64,000 nt of DNA, from the NCBI GenBank assembly GCA_030272155.1, contig CP126200.1, forward strand, positions 2,046,001-2,110,000, read 5' to 3'. A program made the position numbers and the translations under genes. The first letter of the stretch is position 1. Each line of letters opens with the position of its first letter. Under the pieces are notes generated by a model. That model did no database searches and was not told the DNA's origin. It saw only the letters and a program-made list of their open reading frames with translations. Shown piece by piece: positions 1 through 10,061 of this stretch. This DNA comes from Tetradesmus obliquus. Taxonomy: Eukaryota; Chlorophyta; Chlorophyceae; Sphaeropleales; Scenedesmaceae.

Positions 1-338
1 ATGCAGCGTGCTGAGTTCAGGGGAAGGAACAGCAGCGTGCCACAAGCAGCACTGTGGTTTACTGCAAAACATGTGCGGTGTGTGCGCTGTGCTGCTGCGC
101 CTGCGCACGGCTGCGGCCGGCTTTCTGCAGCTAGGGAAGAGTGTGCGGCACAGCAGATGCAGCATGTCGGGTGTTGGGTGTCATGACTTGCAGCAGATGC
201 GCAAAGCGTGTACTGCGCTGCTGACCTGTGCACGCCACCGGCAATATAGCGCCACTTGTTTGGCTAACAAGCACCACCGTACCAATGCGCACTACAGGAA
301 CCCTGCATCCTGGGCGCAAGTGTGACCGCTGTCAGCAC

Positions 339-570
339 ACACCTGGCTCATCAGCTGCCGCCATGCTGCCGCTACTGCATGTGCAGACCCTCCCACTTGG
401 CCAGCAGGGGTATCAAACAAACACCTACACTGCCTAAACACTATACCCTGATTATCACCTATAATATTATTCAAAGATAAGACACCTGGCTCATCAGCTG
501 CCGCCACGCTGCCCGCCACTGTCCATGCAGCCCCTCCCACTTGGCCAGCAGGGGGGCCACTGCTGCCTCA
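339..570 (-). repeat. Two downstream copies of the 3' edge of RDR exon 844-654
   Basis: The exon end (LAKWEAAQPVAGSLAAADEPG plus donor) recurs at about 480-570 and 339-407. Each copy again ends in GATGAGCCAG followed by gtgt, so each carries a donor-like GT. Copies have drifted by point changes and small indels. Confidence 0.7.
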
Positions 571-653
571 GGGGCACCGGACAAAACCCTAGGTCACCTC
601 AACCCATAGTCTTAAACCCTGATGCCATGAATCAAGCCTTTCAGCCAACGCAC

Positions 654-2175
654 CTGGCTCATCAGCTGCCGCCAAGCTGCCCGCCACTGGCTGTGCAGCC
701 TCCCACTTGGCCAGCAGCGGGGCCACTGCTGCCTCAGGCAGGCCATCAGGCCCTGCTTGGACAACCAGGTCAGGGTCAAGCTGCAGCAGTGCAGGGTCTA
801 GGTAGTCCAGTGGTGGCAGCTCATGCAGCAGGCACCACCGAGATCTGCGAACAAATGACAAAGCAACAGACGGCGCTAATCAGTTTCTACAGTGGGGGTC
901 GAATCAGGGTCTGGCCATCAGGCCCTGCTTGAACAACTAGGTCAGGCGCAGCTGCAGCAGGGCGGGGTCCAGGTGCTCCAGTGGAGGCAGCTCATGCAGC
1001 AGGCACCACAGCGACCTGCAGGATAGCCGGAAATGCAGCACAACAAGCAGCACATGTAGGTTTCTAGAGGAGTGCAGGTGGGACCGTTGCGGCCAGCAGG
1101 CAGTGCATCAGGCCCCGCTTGGACAACCAGGTTGGGGTCCAGCTGCAGCAGTGCTGGGTCTAGGTAGTCAAGGGGAGGCAGCTCGTGCAGCAGGCACCAT
1201 AAAGATCTACAAGAAAAGGACAAGCAAACAGGCAGTGCTTATCAGTACACAAAGGGCGGGGTTGAAGTGAGGGTGTAGCAGCAGGTCAGGAGGCAGCTGC
1301 AACAGGGCGGGGTCTAGGTAGTCCAGGGGAGGCAGCTCGTGCAGCAGACACCACAGCGACCTGCAGGATAGCCGGAAATGCAGCACAACAAGCAGCACAT
1401 GTAGGTTTCAGGAGGAGTGCAGGTGGGACCATTGCGGCCAGCAGGCAGTGCATCAGGCCCTGCTTGGACAACCAGGTTGGGGTCAAGCTGTAGAAGCGAA
1501 GGATCTAGGCAGTCCAGCGGTGGCAGCTCGTGCAGCATGCGCCAAAGAGATCTGCTAACAAGCGCAAAGCAACAGGCAGTGGTGACCAGTTTCAGAGTGG
1601 GGTCAAATCCAGGGTCTGGCCATCAGGCCCTGCTTGAACAACTAGGTCAGGGGCAGCTGCAGCAGGGCGGGGTCCAGGTAGTCCAGTGGTGGCAGCTCAT
1701 GCAGCAGACACCACAGCGACCTGCAGGACAGCCAGAAGAGGAAACAAGCAGCACGTGTTACATTTTGCCAAGGTACGCCAGTGGGGCACAGCGGACCTGC
1801 ACTTGACTGCGCTGCAAGTGATGATCACAGAAGGCGACAGGCGTATTCGACATTCGACCGGCAGGAGCAATTGTTACTACACTGCGCTAGCATCGCAGCA
1901 GCTGTCAGCCGTGAGGAAGGCAGCAGCGCTCCAGCCCCACCTGATGATGTTGCTGCATCAAGGGCGCAAAGAGGCGCGAAGAAAAGAGATCAACCTAGGT
2001 TGCAACAGGGACGCTGTGCACGTATGCAGCTGCATTGAGCAGCAAGGAAGGCAGCAGCGTGCTCCAGGCTCACCTGATGATGTTGCTGCGCTGTGTTGCC
2101 CTGGCAGGGCTGCCGCCTGCTGCTGCTGCAGGTCCACACTGCTGGCCCTTCTGTGCTGCCTCCTTCACACACCTG

Positions 2176-2225
<50 letters not shown>

Positions 2226-3332
2226 CAGCCTTACCTCCTGTGCCGCGTCCCACAGGCAGTGCCAGTTTGCGTGGCGAGTGTGTGCACATGTGGAAATCAT
2301 CGTGCAGCTGACACAGATGTATACAAGCACCAACGCTCCCCCTGCTCCTGCTGATGTGCTGTGTGGCCACACGGCAGGCTTGTATCAGAGCTGTCTGCCT
2401 GTGTCACCCGCCGTACCACTTGCACCTGCCCTGCCACACACTGAAATGCACAGTGGGCTCTGAGGAGCTCTGCTGTCTTGCTTCCGTTCGCACCCGCTGT
2501 GCCAGGGAGGCAGCCGGACACTGTCACGTGTGTGCTGCAGCTGAATTTTTGCATAGCGCCACGCCTGCCTGACACATATGTGCTCCGTGCATCACGCACC
2601 TGCTGTGCCAGGGTGGCAGTCGCCCCTCCAGTGCCTCCCTGTAGCGGTGAGGGATTATCACCTCCCTGCCTGTCTTGGGCGCACCCAGTGCGCGGTAGTA
2701 GCTGCAGCAGGCAGTTGGATGCAATATCAGTACTGGGCTACAACTTAGCTGATGCTGCCGCTTGCAAGGACCATTGTGTGCCCATGTGACATGTTCAGCA
2801 GTGTTAACCAACACACTTGATAAGAGCAAAGAGGCAGCGTCGTGACAACGCTCACCATCCCACCAGCTCCTCACAGGCTGGGCTGTTCAGCCCCTCCCTG
2901 TCAGCAACACGTACATGACCCGTAACAAGATAAAAAAAAATAATGATAAAAAAAAGATGTCATAACATGTTAACAACATGACAGCAGCCGCTCACCATCC
3001 CACCAGCTCCTCACAGGCCGGGCTGTCCAGCCGCTCCCTGTCAGCAAACAGCTCCCAACAGTTGTGCGCCTCGCCCACCACAGCCCCCACCCGCATGCAA
3101 AACCTGTTATAACGTGTTAGTAACACTTCCACATCCTCCCAGCCGGCCGACTCAGCCACGGCCCATGCAGCAACAGCTCTTTGGCTGCTGCTGCTGCTGC
3201 CCGGTGAGGTGGCGGCTAGGGTTTGTGTGGCTGGGGTTTTGCATGGGGCTGGGTCGCGGTATGGTTCAGGGTCCTGCTGCCTGAAGTGGCGCAGTACGCG
3301 TTCATCCCACAGCAGCAAGAAGTGGTCGCCCT

Positions 3333-3371
<39 letters not shown>

Positions 3372-4367
3372 AAAACCTCATCCAAATGTTGCGTGTGTAG
3401 CGATCTGCAGCCTGTGTTCTCAGCTCACCTCAGTCACAGTCAAACTGTTGGTGAACTGAGAAGGATGCATATCACCAATGCACACAGCAGGGTCCCTTGA
3501 TGTCATACATACCCACCAGCAGGCCTGATACTATACATACCAAGCATGGAGCAGGCCATCACGGCTCTATCATGTTCTGCAGCCTGCAGCTGACCCAGGC
3601 ACTGCGGGCTGCAGCTTCACCCGTCAACAAAGATCGGCCAGTTTAAAACCAGTCAAACAGCACCCGCTCACGTCATAGTCGCCCCCTGCCAATGCAGCAG
3701 CCAGGCAGCTGCTGCCCACAGTAGGCATGAAAGCTGCCCAAAGCGGCCATAACAAGCATCAAGCCATTCAAATGTGTCAAACGTCAGCCAAACGTCACCG
3801 CTCACGTCATAGTCACCCCCCTGCCAGTGCAGCAGCCAGGCAGCTGCTGCCGACAGTGGGCATGAAAGCTGCCCAAAGGGGCACCATAACAAGCATCAAG
3901 CCAGTCAAACGTCAGTCAAACAACACCCGCTCACGTCACAGTCTCCTCCTGCCAGCGCAGCAGCCAGGCAGCTGCTGCCCACAGTGGGCAGGAAGGCTGA
4001 CCCTTTCAGGGACACCATGCGTGTTCCATGGCGTTCTCACTCTTTATTTTTCGCCTCAGGTTATGCGTTCACCCTGTTGCGACTGATAGCAACTAAGATG
4101 GCGCCAGGACCCACATGCAACGATCCTCTCAGTTGAAACACCAAGCCAGCAAAAAACAACAACCATACATCAGCCAAACATCACCGCTCACATCATAGTC
4201 GCCTCCTGCCAGTGCCGCAGCCAGGCAGCTGCTGCCCACAGTGGGCAGGAATGCAGCACCATCAAAGCCCTGCGGCAGCAGCGCCAGCAGCTGCGGGGGG
4301 TAGCCGATGACACGCACCCTGCGCACATCACCAGGGTGGATGCCAGGGTCCCTGCAGCAGCAGCAGC

Positions 4368-4402
<35 letters not shown>

Positions 4403-6170
4403 ACAACCCTAAATGCACCGTGACTCACTAAGCAGGACTGCAGCAGGCAACCAACCAAGACCCAGCTGATGCCCGCTGCCCCAACAGCAGCTTCCACGGG
4501 TTGCTCGCCAGCGAAACACTTCAACATTCTTGACCCCATAGAAAAATGTGAACTACACAGTCTGACGCACCTGTAGATGACAGCCCACCCACAGCCCACC
4601 CACAGCGGAACCAGCTCCTGACGCACTGCCACACACCCCTCAGGCACAGTCAGGCAGAACCCAAAACCCTCCACTCCATGACACTCATACCTCTCAAGCC
4701 ACGGACGCACCTGTGAATGACAGCCCACCCACAGGGTGGCATCAGCTCCTGCCTCACTGCCACGCACACCTTGGGCACCACCCCCAAACGCTCCACCTCA
4801 TGACGCCTGGAAAACCCACTGACGCACCTGTAAATGACAGCCCAGCCAGACGGCAGAACCAGCTCCTCCCTCACTGCCCACACCACCCTCCGGCACCCCT
4901 TCCCACGCACACTCCCAACAGGGAACCATACTCCCTCTGACGCACCTGTAGATGACAGCCAGCCACAGGGCGGCACCAGCTCGTGCCTCACTGCCGCAAA
5001 AACCTTTGGCACTCCACCTGACGCCTACTCCAACAGGGAAACATACTCCCTCTAACGCACCTGTAAATGACAGCCCACCCACAGGGCGGCACTAGCTCCT
5101 GCCTCACTGCCACACAGCCCTCAGGCACACCCCTGAAGACCCTCAACTTTACTCAAAGAAAAACTATTAAACCCTCTGACGCACCTGTATATGACAGCCC
5201 ATCCACAGGGCGGCACCAGCTCCTGCCTCACCGCCACACACCCCTCAGACACACCCTCTGAAAGCCCCCGGACACCTCAGCCCCTGCACCGCACCTGTAA
5301 ATGACAGCCCACCCACAGGGTGGCACCAGCTCCTGCCTTACTGCCACACAGCCCTCCAGCACTCTACCCCAACGCCCACATCCCCACGCCCACATCCAAA
5401 CCTTACCCCTTGGACGCACCTGTAGATGACAGCCCAGCCACATGGCGGCACCAGCTCTGCCCTCACCGCCACACAGCCCTCAGGCACTCCCCCACAGCTG
5501 GGGTCAGGCAGCCCAAACAGCCTCACACCAGACAATACAGCAGCAGCAGCAGCAGCAGCAGCGGTGGCACTTGTGCAGGGTGCCACGAGGCCTGCGTGTA
5601 CTGCCTCTGCTGTATCTGCTGGGCTGGGCACTGGCAGTGACAGCATGGCGAGGCGCTGGCGCATTGCAACCTTGATGTCATGCAGCTCCTGCAGTACAGC
5701 AAAGAATAATGACACATGATGATGTTATCAGGGTTTGTTAGAGTTTGCAATGGCAGTGACAGCATGGGGAGGCGCTGGCGCATTGTCACCTTGATGTCAT
5801 GCAGCTCCTGCAGTAAAGTAACAAGAATGACACGTGACAATGAGGGTTTGTAGGGTTTAGTGGGGTTTGCACTGGCAGTGACAGCATGGCGAGGCGCTGA
5901 CGCATGGCCACCTTGATGTCATGCAGCTCCTGCAACAAACAAACAACACAAATAACGAAGTGAATAAGCAACATAAAGTGAATAAACATTATCATTGTTA
6001 CAGATATAAATGCACGGCAGAGCCCAGTCATATTGCAGGCACTGCACATGGCGAGCTCAGGTGATGCAGCTTTGCTGTGTGGCAACAACCACAGCTCACC
6101 TGCTTCAGTGCTAGGTCAGGCCTGAACTCTGTGTCAACTGACAGCCCGGCTGCTGCCAGGCCAACAGGCG

Positions 6171-6207
<37 letters not shown>

Positions 6208-7181
6208 GGGCACCAGGCCTATGAGCGCATCCAGCTTGTGCACCACGCCCAGGGCGCCTGCTGAGCGTGCTGCTGACAGCGCGGCTGGCAGGCTGGTGTC
6301 GATGTTGACCAGCTTGTGCTGCTCGATGGCCAGCCAGCTGTCACGGCGAGGTTTGGAATTTGAAGCGAAAAAGTAACATTAAGCATCAGGCTTGAGTTGA
6401 GCAGGATTGCACAGCCGTGCACGGTGCATGTTGTTTGAATGTACATGCTAAAATATGTTCTAAATGAGGCCAACGTGATGGTATAAGGAGTACAGCAGGC
6501 TGGTGATGCTGGGCCATATGCTGCTGCTATGGCTTGTCAAGGGACCGCCAAAGCACATGCAGGAGTGTTCTTCTGTCAGCCATGCACGCACACATACATA
6601 GTGGTATTCACTCTCGTTCAACCGCTTACGCGCACAGCTGCCCTGAGGCCTACCAGCCACACTCACACGCACACACAAACCACAAACAAAACATCCAAAA
6701 CAGACCACATGCCGGCCCAGCCACTCACTCTGCAAAGACCTGCTGAGGCAGCCCAGCATGGTGCAGCAGCAGCAGCAGGTTCTTGTTCACCCTGATCTTC
6801 TCACCAAACCGCTCAGCACCATCAGCCGGCCTACACACCACCTGCAGCATTGCAGCACAGCTGCACAACCTGCTGCTGCTGCTGCTGCTGCGGCCGCTGC
6901 TGCTGCAGCTGCTGCTGCTGCCAGGCGTCCTCGGTTGCTGCTGCTGCTGCTGTTGCGGCAAAGAATGCTTGCAGGGCACAGGTGGCTGCATAACACTGCT
7001 GCTGCTGCTTGTGCCAGCCAGTGCTGCTGCTTTCTGCCGCGCCTCGTGCACATACCACAGCTGCTGCAGCCAGGGCCTATCCTGAGGGTGCACACACTCC
7101 AGCACCCTCCGGCTGACTGCTGCTGCTGCTGCTGCTACTGCCACTGCCTGCGGGCAGCCACCAGCAGCCGTGATCTGTACA

Positions 7182-7235
<54 letters not shown>

Positions 7236-8656
7236 GTGTGCACCTGGTGTGCCCAAACCAGTGCCTGGCTCCAGTGGGTGCTCCACTTTGCCCAGAAGAG
7301 CTGTGCCTCTGGTGCCTTCACCTGGCTGGCCCGCAGCACGACACAGCCTGGGGGAGCACTGCGCTGCTGAGTGGGAGCAGTGTGCCCTTGGCGATGACGC
7401 CACCAAAGTGCGGGTCAAACAAGCGCACCTGTGAGCATCAGAGAGTGCAGCAGACGCGGCGGCAGAGAGACAAGTTATGTTGTTGAATGGCAGCAGCGTG
7501 CCCTTGGCAATGACGCCATCAGAATGCAAGTCAAAGAGGCACATCTGTAGGGAATGCACTCAAGCAGCAGGTGGGTAGACAGGCAGATTGTGTCAGTCAT
7601 CGGCAGCAGTGTGATCTTGGCGATCCACGCCACCAAAGTGGGGGTCAAACAAGCGCACCTGTTAAGGAAATGCATTTAGCAGCAAATGGACAGACAGGCA
7701 GGTTGTGTGATTCATTTGTGTGCACCGATGACCCTACACTTTCAACACGAAGCAACACCTCTAAACCCTCACCTGCAGCGGGGTGTGTGGCCACAGCACG
7801 CCCTGGCCCCTCTCAGCCGCCACAAGCTCCCCTGATGACACAGCAGGCACCAGCCGCGCCACGTCATCAGAGATAAACCCTGAGCCGTCACTCATGACCT
7901 CACTAAACCCTGCTGCTGCCTGTGATGGTGCAGAACCCTGCTGATGTGGCGGGGTTGCGCGTGGGGTTTGGGGTTGTGGGGGGAGCTTGTTGCCTGCTGG
8001 GTCTGTGGGTCCTTCAATGTCAGGGATGTAGAAGATGCAAGCAGCAGGCAACTGCATGGCAAGACAATTGACAGCAGGCAAATTGAATACATAGGCGGTT
8101 GATGTGAGCTCTGTATCATAGACTATGATGCACAGTGCTGCAGGCATCCTGATGTACTGCTTGTCATGCCAAGGCAGCGCACATGCATTATCACGCGTAG
8201 CTGTGTTACTGTCATCAGCAAAAACAGCATCGAGCAATGCGCTTGCACCCGCTGCGGCAATGTTGTGAGGACTGTAGTAAAGTGCTGCAAGCATCCTGAT
8301 GTATTATTTTTCCATGAAAGGGCAGCAGGCAACTGCACAGCAAGAAAGCCGTGAGCAGGCAACCAGTACATGAGAGGAATACTGCTGATCCTGACACAAA
8401 GCAGCGCAGTGCACAGCGTGGGAAGAACAGGCGCTATGTTCCAACGGTAATGATGACGGTGTCAGCAGACACTTGACGGCATGCAGCTGATCGGCAAAGT
8501 CGACAAATCAATGGCAGCAGCAAGCACCGCACTCACCCTCAACGGCACTGCGCTTGACACCAGCAGCGCCCCCCGTGCACTCAGCTTAGCAATGCTCCCA
8601 AGGCTGCTGAAGCAGCCCAGCAGCTGACGAACTGCAGCAACGTTGATGGGCCGCCA

Positions 8657-8701
<45 letters not shown>

Positions 8702-9204
8702 ATCCTCAGGTGCCAGGCTGTCAGTTGCCAGCAGCCACAGTAAGGCGCCTTCATTGCCGCTGCCTTTCTGAACCAGCCTGCAAGCATAAAGTAGCGGCAT
8801 ACTGTACAAAGGAAGCCACACACCCCATGCATAAGCCAACTAACGAAATAAAATGTAAATATCGCATGCGATACACCTCTTGAAATGTGTCCTGTTAGTT
8901 TGCCAGCAGCCACCATGAGGCACCTTCGTGCCGACGCCATTCTGCACAATCCTGAAAATGCCACATGCAGCAACAGCAGCAACAATCTCATGCAGCTGTA
9001 AGACACAACCAATCAAACAAGCTGCACGCAACCAATTTTACATGAAACCTTTTTTACAAAACAGAGTAACAAACCCACCTCCTGTAGCCGCCGGCCAGGC
9101 TGTAGGGTGAAGGCAGCAGCGTTGCAGCCCGGCTGGAACCTCCAGCTGCAGCTGCTGGCCAAGCACTGCTGTCCCTTGCTGGTCTGACCGTGTCGGCCCT
9201 TTGT

Positions 9205-9250
<46 letters not shown>

Positions 9251-9385
9251 TGGGTGTCTGCCACAGCTGCTGCTGGTGTGGATGCCAGTCTGTGGCTGTC
9301 TTTGGCCTGTCCAGCTGTTGTGGAGTGGGGCACCACTGCTGCTGCTGCTGGTGCTGGTGCTGTGAATGCTGTGGGGTGGGACACC

Positions 9386-9425
<40 letters not shown>

Positions 9426-9763
9426 ACTTGCTTGCGCATCCCTGGAAACCCAAGCAACAGGCTGAGCAGCGGGGTGCTGCTGCTGCTGCTTTTGCTGCTG
9501 CTGCAAAAGAATGCTCACAGGCTCATTAGCACCTGCAGGGCGCCACAATGCCTGCACTACATGCGGCGTGGGCGGGCGCTGTTGTTGACTTCGATCCTGG
9601 TACTGGACCTGCTGCTGTATGTTCCTCTGTTGCTGCACGTTCCACTGCTGCTGCTGGTTGCTGCACCCCTGCTGCTGCTGCACGTTCCGCTGCTGCTGCT
9701 GGGTGCTGCACTCCTGCTGCTGCTGCTGCTGCACGTTCCACTGCTGCTGCTGGGTGCTGCACC

Positions 9764-9801
<38 letters not shown>

Positions 9802-10061
9802 ACGTTCCACTGCCGCTGCTGGGTGCTGCACCCCTGCTGCTGCTGCACGTTCCACTGCTGCTGCTGGGTGCTGCACCCGTGCTGCTGCCCCTGCACAGCA
9901 TGTGTCCGCCATTGCTGCTGGGGCCAGTGCTGTGCATGAGACCTGTCCCCACGTGCTGGCAGCTTTGTTGGGGATATCTCATCCTGATTGAGGGCAGGGG
10001 CCTCTGCTCTTTTTGTGCCTGGGGAGGCCTGCTGTGCAAACGCCCGAGCTGGCTGCTCCAT
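654..10061 (-). CDS. Eukaryotic RNA-dependent RNA polymerase (RDR), 3' end beyond the window
   Basis: A cellular RDR copies single-stranded RNA into dsRNA for RNA silencing. Exons I can place: 10061-9079, 8777-8537, 8051-7773, 7428-6729, 6337-6100, 5688-5420, 4351-4192, 3330-2996, 2701-2600, 844-654. Family signatures in order: LVQKGSGN, MSDGSGFIS (FSDGxGxIS block), VRLFDPHFGGVIAKGTLL (QxRxGGxKG block), VVLRASQVK (RPSxxKF block), VNKNLLLLLHHAGLPQQVF, GLPDPSCGGVPEGCVAVR, RDPGIHPGDVRRV, then GGDYD at the end of one exon and GDHFLLLWDERVL at the start of the next. Splicing gives the catalytic DYDGD near residues 955-959. Downstream blocks are GEAHNCWELFADRERLDS and ALGAPKTGREV. The N-terminal 320 residues are Gln-rich. 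Phases join cleanly except inside exon 7428-6729, where the frame shifts by one base near a C5 run at about 7345. The start ATG at 10061 is a guess. The exon at 844-654 has a donor, so the C-terminus lies further left. Family call firm, exon edges inferred. Confidence 0.85.
922..1735 (-). repeat. Five upstream copies of the 5' edge of RDR exon 844-654
   Basis: Units at about 922-1021, 1112-1206, 1287-1373, 1456-1545 and 1625-1731 each encode a version of LLHELPPLDYLDPALLQLD, mostly behind a cag acceptor-like end. The real exon is the copy nearest the gene's 3' side, and the only one that continues into PEAAVAPLLAKWEAAQ. Confidence 0.75.
2172..2224. repeat. (CAG)n microsatellite
   Basis: Seventeen or so CAG units in the intron region of the RDR gene, between exons 2701-2600 and 844-654. 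On the RDR strand it reads CTG. Confidence 0.9.
2855..2910 (-). repeat. Downstream copy of the 3' edge of RDR exon 3330-2996
   Basis: The stretch matching CACCATCCCACCAGCTCCTC and the following bases of the exon end (about 2991-3050) recurs here, again with its GT donor. It is followed in sense by intron sequence, so it is a decoy exon end. Confidence 0.65.
3330..3371. repeat. (CAG)n directly abutting an RDR acceptor
   Basis: On the RDR strand this is a (CTG)n run ending in CTGCAG immediately before exon 3330-2996, where a polypyrimidine tract would normally lie. Confidence 0.85.
3660..3995 (-). repeat. Three downstream copies of the RDR catalytic-exon 3' edge
   Basis: Three units of about 130 bp repeat the end of exon 4351-4192, including LHWQGGDYD-like codons and the gtgagc donor (donors near 3668, 3808 and 3929). 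The only copy joined to the HPGDVR segment is the full exon at 4351-4192. The partner GDHF codons lie past the array, at 3330. Confidence 0.75.
4565..5345 (-). repeat. Seven downstream copies of the 3' edge of RDR exon 5688-5420
   Basis: About every 115-120 bp the sequence re-encodes VAVRQELVPPCGWAVIYR followed by a gtgcgtc or similar donor (near 5290, 5178, 5058, 4939, 4824, 4708 and 4570). All lie in the intron before exon 4351-4192. Confidence 0.8.
5745..5940 (-). repeat. Two upstream copies of the 5' edge of RDR exon 5688-5420
   Basis: Copies near 5745-5820 and 5870-5940 encode LQELHDIKVAMRQRLAMLSL behind ctgcag acceptors. With the downstream array they bracket one exon by copies of its own two ends. 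Confidence 0.75.
6173..6207. repeat. (CTG)n coding for a Gln run in the RDR
   Basis: Inside exon 6337-6100. On the minus strand it reads CAG and encodes about 11 Gln after GLVPK. Confidence 0.85.
7178..7236. repeat. (CTG)n coding for a Gln run in the RDR
   Basis: Inside exon 7428-6729, encoding about 17 Gln after WAHQVHT on the minus strand. A second interrupted run lies at 6870-6960. Confidence 0.85.
7480..7700 (-). repeat. Two upstream copies of the 5' edge of RDR exon 7428-6729
   Basis: Two diverged copies of the VRLFDPHFGGVIAKGTLLP codons with their acceptor ends lie at about 7480-7560 and 7600-7675. In both, the reading continues only into intron-like sequence. The copy starting at 7428 is the one that continues into the VVLRASQVK block. 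Confidence 0.7.
8120..8360 (-). repeat. Upstream diverged copies of the 5' edge of RDR exon 8051-7773
   Basis: Two weak copies around 8120-8200 and 8280-8350 share the GCAGTTGCCTGCTGC-type start and a CATCAGGATGCYTGCAGCAC block. They lie in the intron between exons 8777-8537 and 8051-7773. Confidence 0.5.
8880..8955 (-). repeat. Upstream copy of the 5' edge of RDR exon 8777-8537
   Basis: A single diverged copy of the segment encoding LVQKGSGNEGALLWLLATDS (here VQNGVGTKVPHGG in shifted frames) lies in the preceding intron. Confidence 0.55.
9608..9885 (-). repeat. Five Gln/Asn-rich peptide repeats in the RDR N-terminus
   Basis: The coding sequence repeats a unit reading GCSTQQQQWNVQQQQ about five times, with the Q run varying from 3 to 12 residues. 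It lies inside a longer Q-rich region (9054-10061) that holds further (CTG)n tracts on the plus strand. Such low-complexity Q/N segments are typical of prion-like or condensate-forming regions. That role is inference. Confidence 0.7.

Noticed and set aside
2035-2463. Plus-strand Q-rich frame over the CAG run
   Set aside because: No splice context or family signal. It lies in an RDR intron on the opposite strand.
4565-5420. Regular spacing of about 115-120 bp suggested a CRISPR-like array
   Set aside because: Repeats are long, diverged and coding-derived with no unique spacers. The locus is nuclear eukaryotic DNA.
654-10061. Viral RNA polymerase integrated in the genome
   Set aside because: The DYDGD motif, HPGDVR block and many introns are those of the cellular RDR family, not of viral palm-domain RdRPs.
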